Shown: one piece after another, positions 45,810-56,418 of the stretch
How positions within the stretch are numbered: the first letter of the stretch is position 1
Layout: each line of letters starts with the position of its first letter
From: Panulirus ornatus
Taxonomy: Eukaryota > Arthropoda > Malacostraca > Decapoda > Palinuridae
Length of the DNA stretch: 64,000 nt
Reading direction: 5' to 3'
NCBI RefSeq assembly: GCF_036320965.1
Contig: NC_092231.1
Coordinates: 28,638,199 to 28,702,198 of the forward strand
Notes under the pieces: generated by a model
Database searches by the model: none
Seen by the model: only the letters and a program-made list of their open reading frames with translations
Told to the model about the DNA's origin: nothing
Position numbers and translations under genes: made by a program

Positions 45810-45850
45810 TAACCACTGATTTTGTTGTTACACACGCTTTATATAATGCA
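45810..45850 (-). promoter_or_regulatory. Candidate CaMKI core promoter (TATA box and initiator)
   Basis: On the minus strand TATATAAAG (45845-45837) lies about 28 bp upstream of TCAGT (45819-45815), the arthropod initiator. That predicts transcription starting near 45817 and a 5' UTR of about 137 nt before the MPLFG ATG. A GC-box-like stretch (minus strand GGGCGGGGC, about 46170-46180) lies a further 350 bp upstream, in the GC-rich patch 46100-46180. All assignments are by sequence only. Confidence 0.55.
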
Positions 45851-46459
45851 GACTTAAACACCCTATATCGTTTCACTGCCCTCTCTTCCACAAAACAGCG
45901 ATGCACCTGCTGGCCAGCCTCGTCTTCACTTTATACGTGTTGTAGCCGCTACAGCTACCTCAGTAATCGGCTACTCTACCACACATTCACTTCAATTATG
46001 ACATCCACTCCTGAGGATCAGAAGCAAGAGGCCGCAGAAAGGCGAGGAACCATGTTGGGAATCAGCGAGAAGAACAACACTACCTCACCTAACTAGCGGA
46101 CGGTCACAACTAAGGCTCAGTCACCGTCTGGCCCGAGCCTGGAGCGACTGCGCGGCCCACACGCCTGCGCCGCCCCGCCCACCACACACACACACATACA
46201 CACACACACACACACACCAATGTACGCACACATACACCCAATCTTTTGCACAAAATAAGAAATGAATCTACACAAATTTATCACCTTACATCCCTTTTCA
46301 TACGTTGTTCTAGTTTTACCTTGCACGAACGCAAAGGAATTGCACCCGTCAATGGGAGGAGGAGCTGGGTTGTAGTGAAGCATTGTAGTTTTAATCTTTG
46401 TGGTGAGAGGACTCCCAAAGGACTACAGCGCTCCCCACTCGCCCCCGGCACACACACAC

Positions 46460-46527
<68 letters not shown>

Positions 46528-47285
46528 CGAGGATCCCTTTCTTGGAACGGTCCTGGTGTTTCTCCAGAACGCCTTTTGCAGGTGCCCCCGCAGCTCCAAG
46601 GCTGCTTGACTTCCAGTAGAAAGGAAATGATAGACTCGTCTGGAGTGAAATGTCTGACGAAGCTGTGTCGTCAACAGACGAGGATACAGTCTCGCCGAAG
46701 GTGACTTTTCACTTGTAGAATAATCACAGGCAGGCGGAGTCCGGTAACACAATATATATATATATATATGTATATAAAGTATCGCACAACTGTTAACTCG
46801 TATTGATATGATAATGACCCTGGCGGGGTGTCACCTGTAACAAGTTCAGTCGTATTGTTGACATGGTCCATCAGTCCTGGATCAAGTAATGTCATGAATG
46901 ATGTCACTACTTTGTAAGGTCTTCGTGACCTTTCCAACCTAATCTCTCAGTAATATTCCTGTTAACGTATTACCACATAAGGAGAACCCCAGTAAGAGCG
47001 GGGTAAGAAACAGCTACATCTGATAATTGGTTGGACTGGGTCTGAAGCTAGCGAGATCCAAACATCCCAAGAACGAACATAAAAAACGGGGTGGATCGTG
47101 GGCGATCTCTGAATAGATTTGAATCATGAGCATTTTCCTGAGGTTCGTTGCTCCCGGCCTGGAACCTGGGGAGCTGAACTTCAGCTGTTGCAGAGTTCCT
47201 TGAGGACGTCCAGGAAGGTGAGCGGCCTGGTCCACGTGGTGGTGTCTCGCTGGTTTTTATGTGGGCGCCGCGCCTTCACCCATTG
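45851..47285. other. CaMKI upstream region with CA and TA tracts
   Basis: A GC-rich patch (46100-46180) precedes (CA)n at 46183-46218; (AC)n(TA)n occupies 46449-46524 and (TA)n 46752-46780. No protein signature is seen. The plus-strand frame ending TSTPEDQKQEAAERRGTM is not assignable. Confidence 0.5.
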
Positions 47286-48246
47286 GAAGTGACGTACGCC
47301 ACGCGCCTCGTCAACCCTGGCAGTGACGTACGCCACGCGCCTCGTCAACCCTGGCAGTGACGTACGCCACGCACCTCGTCAACCCTAGCAGTGACATACG
47401 CCACTCACCTCGTCAATCATGGCAGTGACGTACGCCACGCGCCTCGTCAACCCTGGCAGTGATGTACGCCACGCGCCTCGTCAACCCTGGCAGTGACGTA
47501 CGCCACGCGCCTCGTCAACCCTGGCAGTGACATACGCCACGCACCTCGTCAACCCTGGCAGTGACATACGCCACACACCTCGTCAACCCTGGCAGTGACG
47601 TACGGCACGTGCCTTGTCAACCCTGGCAGTGACGTACGCCACGCGCCTCGTCAACCCTGGCAGTGACATACGCCACGCACCTCGTCAACCCTGGCAGTGA
47701 CATACGCCACGCACCTCGTCAACCCTGGCAGTGACGTACGCCACGTGCCTCGTCAACCCTGGCAATGACGTACGCCACGCGCCTCGTCAACCCTGGCAGT
47801 GATGTACGCCACGCGCCTCGTCAACCCTGGCAGTGACGTACGCCACGCGCCTCGTCAACCCTGGCAGTGACATACGCCACGCACCTCGTCAACCCTGGCA
47901 GTGACATACGCCACACACCTCGTCAACCCTGGCAGTGACGTACGGCACGTGCCTTGTCAACCCTGGCAGTGACGTACGCCACGCGCCTCGTCAACCCTGG
48001 CAGTGACATACGCCACGCACCTCGTCAACCCTGGCAGTGACGTACGCCACGCGCCTCGTCGACCCTGGCAGAGACGTACGCCACGCGCCTCGTCAACCCT
48101 GGCAGTGACGTACGCCACGCACCTCGTCAACCCTGGCAGTGACGTAAGCCACGCGCCTCGTCAACCCTGGCAGTGACGTACGCCACGCGCCTTGTCAACT
48201 CTGGCAGTGACGTACGCCACGCGCCTCGTCAGCCATGGCAATTAAG
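47286..48246. repeat. 34-bp minisatellite, about 28 copies, rich in TGACGTACG
   Basis: GGCAGTGACGTACGCCACGC then GCCTCGTCAACCCT, period 34. Variants: GTGACATACG, GTGATGTACG, CACGCACC, CACACACC, TACGGCACGTGCCTTG. The pair GATGTACG ... TACGGCACGT recurs with an exact 340-bp (ten-unit) offset (47461/47801 and 47601/47941), so a ten-unit block was duplicated. The array is CpG-rich and lies 1.5-2.4 kb upstream of the CaMKI promoter. Confidence 0.97.
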
Positions 48247-48268
48247 TAACACCGCAGCCCTGTAAGCC

Positions 48269-48354
48269 GAGGTAGTGGCGTGTGGCCGCGCTTATCGTCA
48301 GACGAGGTAGTGACGTGTGGCCGCGCTTATCGTCAGACGTGGTAGTGACGTGTG
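48269..48354. repeat. 35-bp tandem repeat, about 2.5 copies
   Basis: GAGGTAGTGACGTGTGGCCG then CGCTTATCGTCAGAC twice, plus a partial third copy. It follows the 34-bp array closely and shares the GTGACGT core. Confidence 0.93.
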
Positions 48355-48731
48355 GAGGAGGGGGCATGGGCGTGTCCACCAGGGAGGAGGGGAGAGGACC
48401 AGCCAGGGTGTGTAAGGGCATCCGGCTAAGCGGCCCAGCGCCTTCTCATCTACAACCTCGCCAATGATCGTCATCTGAGGGTTAGAAATTTACCTCCGGG
48501 CCAGTTTCCCTGGTACCGGCCCGAGACCCCACCACGACACCCATGTGGCAGAGGCCCCCTGGCTGACCCGACCAACGACCTGCAGATTGTGGCGGGCATG
48601 ATGTGTGGAGACGTCTGGCTGGCCTCGTGGACTGGTGTATGCGGCAGCAGTAGTGACCAGGCGGTCCACACATGAACCAAGAGCTTGACCATCATTTTGC
48701 TGGGTGAAGCAAGAAGCAGGGCAGCCCACCT

Positions 48732-49310
48732 CAGGCGTGGCCCTCCCTGCCCACCATCGTACCAGGCGTGGCCCTCCCTGCCCAGCACCGTACCTGGCGG
48801 AGCCCTCCCGGCCCACCACCCTACTAGGCGTTGCCCTCCCTGCCCACCATCGTACCAGGCGGAGACCTCCCTGCCCACCACCGTACCAGGCGTGGCCCTC
48901 CCTACCCACCACCGTAACATGCGGAGCCCTCCGTGCCCACCACCGTACCAGGCGAGGCCCTCCCTGCCCACCACCGTAACAGGCGAGGCCCTCCCTGCCC
49001 ACCCCCGTACCAAGCGTGGCCCTTCCTGCCCACCGCTGCACCAGGCGTGGCCCTTCCTGCCTACCGCTGCACCAGACGTGGCCCTTCCTGCCCACCGCTG
49101 CACCAGGCGTGGCCCTTCCTGCCCACCGCCGTACCAGATAGGCATCTCTCCAGCCACTGCTGCAGCAGGCAGGCCCTCTCTCTGCTCACCGCCGCACCAG
49201 ACGGGACTCTCCCACCCCACCGCCGCGCCTGGTGGGACCCTCCCTGCACACAATCGCGCCATGCGGGTCCATCCCCTCCCGCCCACCGCTGCACCTGATG
49301 CAACCCTCCT
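48732..49310. repeat. 31-bp minisatellite, about 18.5 copies
   Basis: CCAGGCGTGGCCCTCCCTGC then CCACCACCGTA, period 31. Left units use CATCGTA, middle units CACCGTAACA, right units CGCTGCACC. Overlapping long frames on both strands (for instance 48471-49286 minus) are repeat artefacts. Confidence 0.96.
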
Positions 49311-49914
49311 GCCGCAGCAGTGGTGGTGGCCGCTTCTGGCTGGCCACCATCACCACACCCTCACACCCCACGTCCCTGAGCAAGGCCACACAATACGTCT
49401 GGACACACTAACGTTAACAAGTTCAAGTAAAACGAAATAATGAAGTTTATCTATTCACCTGACATTTCGGTAAATACAGATAAATGATGATTCACCAAGA
49501 ATATCTTAGTTATAAACACTAAAACTACAGAGTTTAGGTATTGACAATGTTTTGTTTATGTGTGGGAGCCTTGCCACGGTCTCGTGATGTTATTGTTTAC
49601 CTTACAACTGGTTTTGTTTACCTGACAACTAGTCAAGTCGAGTCCTGGCATCAGGGTAATGCATCAAGATGCCAGTCATCAGTCATCTGCAGACATCAAG
49701 GGCGTAGGAGCCGGCATGGCCCTCCCTGGCCGGCTGACGTCAACCACGGAGGAGGAGGTGTGGGAGCCAGCAGGAGTGGGTCCAAAACCTACAACACAAG
49801 ACCAATCTTCCTCCGCCAGGCAACCTGCTCAACAAACGGCTCCTCATATTCACTCAGGAGAATTCAAGAGAGAGGCTTGCTGGATCCCAGTCATGTGCGT
49901 GGCATTGCTCTTTG
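49311..49914. other. No recognised feature
   Basis: Mixed sequence between the 31-bp array and a LINE end. No motif is seen. Confidence 0.35.
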
Positions 49915-50220
49915 AACTTTCAGCGGATACGATTTTATGAGAAAAATCACAAAGCCAAGAAGAGGAGGAGATTTACGTCTCAAGATTACAGAGGTGCTTG
50001 ATGTTAAGCCAGACATTACTGTTCTTGTTTCAGAGTCATTGTCTTGATCTAACGACCAACATACGGCCTAGATTCGTCTGATTTCACTCGTGGGCAAACG
50101 TTTTATGAGGCGAAATACGTTTTCTGCAACAGGATTGTTCACGTATGGGATGAGTTACCAGTTAGAGTGGTGGAAACCAGTGGTATAGATACGTTTGAGA
50201 ATAGTCGGTGAATATTTCTC
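49915..50220 (+). mobile_element. LINE relic, extreme C-terminal region
   Basis: Plus-strand frames give YEKNHKAKKRRRFTSQDYRG, then RIVHVWDELPVRVVETSGID and TFENSR. This matches the last conserved block of CR1-group ORF2 (FFSNRVVxxWNxLPxxVVxAxSxxxFKNR). Only this end is left. Confidence 0.55.
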
Positions 50221-52660
50221 TTCATATCCATGACTGATATTATTGGTACTCGTACCTGACTGATGTACGATGTTTGTATCACTTCCATCATCACAATCCA
50301 GCCTCGCAGACCCAGTGGTCTGTTGCTGTTTTATTTTCTTTGTATTCCTTTGTATCGTGTTTTATTGGCTCCTGTGTGTTGTGAACCTTCAGCCTAGATT
50401 CCTTCAACTCCTGGAAACAGACTTACGAACTTCAAAGTTCAAAACATTCAGTAATTTTATGTCCAACGTACAATCGCATTTGGATTCCCTGTGTTTACAC
50501 CTGGGGAGGGGAAGTTTGCCCTTGTGATCTCATAATTTCAAATGCTTATCACACAGTTGAGTTTTCATTGTTATCTGCAGCAACACGTTCCTCACTGAAC
50601 ATGATCCACATATCATGACTCTATTAGTAATGATATACTTCCTGGTGTGCCAGCCTTACACACCTGTCACACGTACCTTGTTATGGCCTCTGGTCGCTGG
50701 GTGTCTGTGGATTCCAGAGAATCAGTGTGTGTGTTGGTATCATTTCCTTCCTCTAGGAACTAATAGATTGTTACAGTGTCTCACGTTTTCCTCCTTTCTT
50801 CTACGATGGACAAGTCGAGGGTTTCCCGTGTTCTCCATAACTCGTTCCAAAATAGAACAAAGTCTCTCACAAATCATAATATAAACAGATGGGTTCTTGT
50901 AACAAATGACTGGCGATAATGGTAGTGTTATTGTCGTAACAAGTGCTAATGGTTGTTAATATGAGCAGGGAGACTGGGTCAATAAGTAGACACCCACACT
51001 TCAAACTGACCTGATTGCTATTCTTATAACTACTAAACTTGCTAATGGCTCCAGGATTGATAGTGTAATTGTAAGTGATTATCTTCCCTCATTTACTGGA
51101 TTCTCTTCCCTCATTTACTGGATTCTCATTCGTCATTACCTGCACGAAACTCTCCTCACCATCACTGTAATAAGCTTGTATCAGGAGCAGGACACATTTA
51201 TGGTGGAATAAGAGTTCAGGTCCTCTGGATGCCCTCACATGTAGGGCTCAGAATACGTGATAAGGCGAACCAATGACTAAAATCATATGTTACGAAGGAT
51301 GTAATTCATTTTCACCTGCGTCTACCTGCGAATAACCTGTAAACAATCGTTCAGAAGAACTTGAACAAAATCTTTGAGGTCTCAAACGATGTAAAAATCG
51401 ACCATTATGATACCATGAAGATGAACCATACATGTGTGGTTCCAAGAACGGGATCAGTGGACACCGTGATGTCTTGGTTGCCCAACATAGGTTAGGAGTG
51501 GGCTATAGATACTCATGGGAGTTTACCTCTCCTGTTGTTACTATACAGACCAATTGTCAACTTTGCCAACAGTGCTACACCTCCGTCCTGCAACATTATG
51601 TACCTGACTGACATAAAATCTAGTGGATTCAGAAATGATTCCTGGTGAACATGATAAGATACGTGTAAGCACTTCATCCATAACAATGTTCTGCTTCAAA
51701 TACTTGACAAGGATCTTAACTTTCCCAGTTACACATCGTCCATCTGTTATGTACCTTGATACATCATCCAGTCATTGTCAGTTCTTCATTTACTACGTAT
51801 AATGATGAATAATTCATTGAATGCAGCATGATCCTTCCTCAGTCTTATTCTCACATTTTGTAAATTCTGTTGTGCTTCAAACACTGAGGCTGAGTCCCCT
51901 GGACCATGTGTGGACTCTATCATCCTCTTCTTCCCGTCACTACCCACCCACACGATGGGTGAGGCTGCATGATTAAGTCGTTGCTCCTGCGGCAAACATC
52001 AGGTCTGGCACCATGGTTGAGGCTCCACGTTGCGCCACCTACAGCAGTCTGATGTATTCCCCAGTAAGGAAGCAAAACTGTGGAGTCCAATCCCACTCGT
52101 ACATTCAGGAACATTTCACTCGCCATATATAGAAGGTGATGTTCACACGGATCATAATGTAACTCACTTCCCTCATGATCCACTTCATATCATTTCTTAT
52201 ATTATAAAGTCACTGTTCAGCGTTTCTTTGACAGGTTAATCACTGTATTTTGTTTTCACCAAAATGTTATCTTTTTTCTTAGTATACAAAACACTGTACT
52301 GATAACCTGGGCACATAACTAGGGGTAGGTAGGTGGGTGGAGGCCAGTACATAGCGTACAGTGGGTACAGTACATGGTCATAGGAGGGTGACAGGTGGGT
52401 CCTAGTGGGTCATACAGAACAACATTAATGTTACTGGTACAGCACAGATCAAGGTCATACAGGATATACACATACAGAATATCAGGGTTGGTTTGGGCAC
52501 CTGGACAAACATCACATCATGCGGTAAATACATCACACTGGGTATATGGTGTACCATATACAGAGGTTCAAAAGGAGCCTAGAATACAGCACATATATGG
52601 TATATGATTCACAGAGGAAATTGTGGTATTGACACTTATATGTGAAAAGTATGTATTCCA
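50221..52660. other. Long stretch without recognised features
   Basis: About 2.4 kb. A short duplication (TCTTCCCTCATTTACTGGAT) occurs twice at 51083-51125. Two overlapping minus-strand frames at 51786-52183 contain GARPDVCRRSNDLIMQPHPS, but no family is evident. It could be intergenic sequence or the intron of an unseen gene. Confidence 0.4.
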
Positions 52661-53260
52661 TACATATTCGCCAGTTCCCGCGTTAGCGAGGAAGCGTTAA
52701 GAACAGAGGACTGAGCCTGAGAATGAAAATCCTCACTTGGCCCCCTTCTCTGTTCCTTCTTTTGGAGAAGTGATAACTGGAGGGGAGGATTTCCAGCCCC
52801 CCGCTCCCTCCCCTTTAAGTCGCTTTTCACGACACGCAGGGAATACGTGGGAAAAACTCTACGAATCTTTACCCTCGTCCCCACAAGTTAGTGATCAGAC
52901 ATTGCACCAGCTGCCCCTCTCAGCATAGTTACACCCAGAAGTCTCTTTCTTTACACGTCTATCAACTGATATGTAATCTAATAATGTCTGTTGACCATCT
53001 TTCCTACTCACATATACGTCTGCGTGAGTGTATCCCTCGTTTTAAACCAGGTATTTCCAAACACCAGCCCTTTTCCAGCACACAAATCCACAAGCTCTTT
53101 ATCATTTCCATTCATAACGCTGAATACCCCACGTGCCCATTTATATACCCACAAGTGCCACATTACTTACCTTCGCATTTAAATCACCCATCACTGATAC
53201 CTTGTCTCTCGTGCACCCAAACTGCTCACACACTCACTCAGCTGCTCTCATAAGAGGTGA
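52661..53260 (-). mobile_element. RTE-like relic: 3' UTR-like motif plus endonuclease end
   Basis: The left part (52670-52860) has CGCCAGTTCCCGCGTTAGCG and AAGCG, the same motif that marks RTE-like 3' UTRs at 60.8 and 62.5 kb. Then, on the minus strand from right to left, KVSVMGDLNAKVSNVALVGI and VSRKDGQQTLLDYISVDRRV appear: the GDLNAxVG and LLDYxxVDRRV blocks of the AP-endonuclease-like domain. Stops are present. The RT part is missing between the two ends. Confidence 0.62.
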
Positions 53261-53289
53261 GTGTTTTGGGAGCAGGAGGGATTACTATC

Positions 53290-54695
53290 AATGATCCGTC
53301 CCACAGGAGAAAACCAAGGACGTTTCTGCCGTGCTATTTATGAGGGAACTCCGTGCCATGGGTTTGATGGCATCCATTCCTGTGTACTGCGTATGTCTCT
53401 GAACTTGCACCTGTGCTTGCTCGTCTGTTCCGTTTCTATTTGAAAACAGAACTTTTCCTTCTTCTTGGAAGCCTGCATTGGTACATCCTATCCCCAAAAA
53501 GGGTGACTGTTATATTCTCTTTGACTATCGTCCTGTTGATTTGACATCTGCCGTTTCCAACGACTTTGAATCCCTCCTCTACTCTCATATCCTCAGACAT
53601 CTGAATTTTGTAGTCTCTCTGATGACCAGTATGGCTTCCGTAAGGTGAGATCCACTGGTGATATTCTTTCCTATCTTGCTAATGTCTGGTCGTCATCCAA
53701 TAAAGACTGGGAATCCTGTGTCGTTACCCTTGACACATCCAAAACTTTTGACAGGGTGTGGCATCGGGGTCTCATCTCTAAACTCCCCTCCTTTTGCTTC
53801 CCTCCTTCACTTTGCTCCATCATATCTAGTTTCCTCTCCGGCTGATCTATCTCTGTGGTGGTTCATGGATCAGCCTCATCCCTTTCTCCGCCAACACCGA
53901 TATCCTCAAGGTTCCTTCCTGTCCTCTACACTTCTTTTTATCTTTTATCAATGATTTCCTTTCTTCTAGAATTAACCGAACGCACACAACACTACATTCC
54001 TCCACATCCTTCAATTTCGCTCCTTTTCTTCTAACTCGACATAACTTCCTTAGTGAACTCAGACTTGAACAGGATATCTCAGTAGGGTAGACAAAATCTT
54101 GTTAAGTTTAATGACTCCAAGACCCAATTTCTACCCATCTCTATCGAAAATTCCTTACAACTCTCGTCTCTCCTTCGATGGTTCTTTGATCTCGCCTCTT
54201 GACTCCATGAACATACTTGGTATTATTGTAACATTCGCACTATCTTGGAAACCCTACATTATCGAAATAGCTAAGCCTGCCTCTAAGAAACTGGGAATCC
54301 TGTTTAGATGTCGATATTTCATTTCTTCTGAACAGTTGCTTCGTTTATACACAGGAATTGATCCGTCCTTGTATGGAGTACTGCTCTCACATCTGGGGTG
54401 GTTCTAGCTCTGCATCCTTACTTGACAGTGTTCACTCGAAAGCAGTTCGGCTTATCATCTCTCCAAGGGCAATCTTAAAACTTGACTTATTTGTTCCGAC
54501 CCCGCAATGTTAAATCACTTTCCCTCTTCTATGGGTATTACTCTGCTTTTTGTTCCCGAGAGCTGGCTGCTTGTGTACCCACTTCACTAGCTAGACCATG
54601 GAATACTCGGCAAGCTGCTGCGTCACATGATGACTGTGTGGCCGTTAGCTATTCAAGGGTGGGCCGTTTTGATAACTGTTTCTTTCCCTGCCGGG
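53290..54695 (+). mobile_element. Jockey-like LINE relic (copy 3)
   Basis: Plus-strand order: EGTPCHGFDGIHSCVLRMSL, LNLHLCLLVCSVSI, MRSTGDILSYLANVWSSSNK, VVTLDTSKTFDRVWHRGLIS (motif A with catalytic D), SLCSIISSFLSG, then PLDSMNILGIIVTFALSWKP, IAKPASKKLGILFRCRYFIS, SEQLLRLYTGIDPSLYGVLL, KSLSLFYGYYSAFCSRELAA and NTRQAAASHDDCVAVSYSRV (complete C-terminal order). The FADD motif is lost. The 3' end runs, with about 100 bp between, into the 32-bp minisatellite. Confidence 0.78.
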
Positions 54696-54798
54696 TGGAG
54701 CGTCTCAGCCGTGGGCACTGTCAAGGTTGGGGCTGTGTCACTCTATCGCCTGGTGTGGTCTCTGTGGTGGATCCCATGACGGCTTTATGTAAACAATG

Positions 54799-55533
54799 TC
54801 TACACTATGGAGGTCCCCACCCGCCAGGTGTCTACATTCTGCAGGTCCCCACCCGCCAGGTGTCTACACTGTGGAGGTCCCCACCCGCTAGGAGTCTACT
54901 CTCTGGAGGTCCCCACCCGCCAGGTGTCTACATTCTGCAGGTCCCCACCCGCCAGGTGTCTACACTGTGGAGGTCCCCACCCGCTAGGATTCTACTCTCT
55001 GGAGGTCCCCACCCGCCAGGTGTCTACACTGTGGAGGTCCCCACCCGCCAGGTGTCTACACTCTGGAGGTCCCCACCCGCTAGGAGTCTACTCTCTGGAG
55101 GTCCCCACCCGCCAGTGTCTACACTCTGGAGGTCCCCACCCGCCAGTGTCTACACTCTGGAGGTCCCCACCCGCAAGGAGTCTACACTCTGCAGGTCCCC
55201 ACCCGCTAGGAGTCTACACTCTGGAGGTCCCCACACGCTACGAGTCTACACTCTGAAGGTCCCCACCCGATAGTGTCTACACTCTGGAGGTCCCCACCCG
55301 CTAGGAGTCTACTCTCTGGAGGTCCCCACCCGCCAGGTGTCTACACTCTACAGGTCCCCACCCGCTAGGTGTCTACTCTCTGGAGGTCCCCACCCGCCAG
55401 GTGTCTACACTCTGGAGGTCCCCACCCGCCAGTGTCTACACTCTGGAGGTCCCCACCCGCCAGGTGTCTACACTCTACAGGTCCCCACCCGCTAGGAGTC
55501 TACACTCTGGAGGTCCCCACCCGCTAGGTGTCT
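54799..55533. repeat. 32-bp minisatellite, about 23 copies
   Basis: GTCTACACTCTGGAGGTCCC then CACCCGCCAGGT, period 32, with some 30-bp units (CCAGTGTC). Three unit types (CATTCTGCAG, CACTGTGGAG, CTCTCTGGAG) come in that order twice at the left end (offset 96 bp), a three-unit higher-order repeat. The right end is mixed. Confidence 0.96.
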
Positions 55534-55539
55534 ATTGTG

Positions 55540-56166
55540 TCATATTACCAAAAGCTTCAGCCACTATGATGAGAATGGTGAGGACAATAGCTATAGTTGG
55601 AGTGAGGGTGATGGAGAGGAGGCCTGGGAGCATATAGGCATTTTTCAATGAACGTTATGACTGTTGCTATGTTGCTTACGTCCAACATGTGAGGGTATCC
55701 ACATAGGTTTGCTGAGTAAGTTATCATTATTGGTTTTAACAAGCAGGAAGTTAATGATGGAAGGAACAGTTGCCTGCAGGGCACCATCTCCAGGGGTGTT
55801 GCCAGAGCTGGTGTTGGAGACAGAGAGGATCACAGCGTGAGGCCGGTGTTGGACAGTATATCCTTGTGATATGACAACACTGTACACGTCACAGTTGGTG
55901 GAGGTGAACCGAAGGTTTAGTTCCTCTTACCTGGAGTGGATGATTATGTTATCGCCCCTGACACCGTCAGCCTCACCGGCCTTACTGATGACCCGCACAG
56001 ATCCACCGGTATGTGTTACCAGCGTGTTACCAGGCATGTGGTCGGTGAGCCCCCTATGTACTTGTTCACCTGGAGGTCGTGGACTGAGCTGATTAGCTTG
56101 ACACTTTACATAATCAGTTCTGAGAGATGTGATGTGCCAGGGTACCACAGTTAACTGGTATTGCAT
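55540..56166 (-). pseudogene. Possible decayed or exon-split coding segment, unidentified
   Basis: On the minus strand one frame runs from 56166 to 55645 broken only by a TAA at 55927-55929: LVTHTGGSVRVISKAGEADG, VRGDNIIIHSR, stop, EELNLRFTSTNCDVYSVVIS, QGYTVQHRPHAVILSVSNTS, PSIINFLLVKTNNDNLLSKP. The stop overlaps a good donor (CAG/GTAAGA), so it could instead mark an exon end. Farther left another frame has a hydrophobic segment, MLPGLLSITLTPTIAIVLTI, LIIVAEAFGNMTQ, then a stop, which looks like a C-terminal membrane helix. I do not recognise the family. Chance open frames remain possible. Confidence 0.3.
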
Positions 56167-56418
56167 CTAAGTTCCCAGCGAGACCATATTTTGTGTTGAC
56201 TGAGGCTGAGCCACCTGCAGGACCCTGGTGGATGATCGTGGGTCATCACATGCTGGCAGCTGGGGTCACTATAACATGAAGGAGATGTTTTACAAACTCT
56301 GGAGCGGATGTGGGATTTCTGAGACACTTGGCATGGAAAGTAACATCAAGGATGTTGATGAAGCTGGCACTGAACAAAGCGAAGCTTGCGTCTCATACTT
56401 ACTTCCCAAGTCGACACA
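56167..56418. other. Short unassigned spacer
   Basis: It separates the doubtful coding segment from the 27-bp array. On the minus strand a perfect donor-like GTAAGT lies just left of the array (about 56400). Confidence 0.35.

Noticed and set aside
45743..46096. Plus-strand frame ending EDQKQEAAERRGTM
   Set aside because: It overlaps the CaMKI promoter on the other strand, has no homology I recognise and no supporting splice signals.
48471..49440. Gly/Trp-rich and Pro/His-rich frames
   Set aside because: Overlapping translations of the 31-bp minisatellite on both strands.
51786..52183. Minus-strand frames with GARPDVCRRSNDLIMQPHPS
   Set aside because: Two overlapping short frames, no family recognised, no splice signals; kept only as unassigned sequence.
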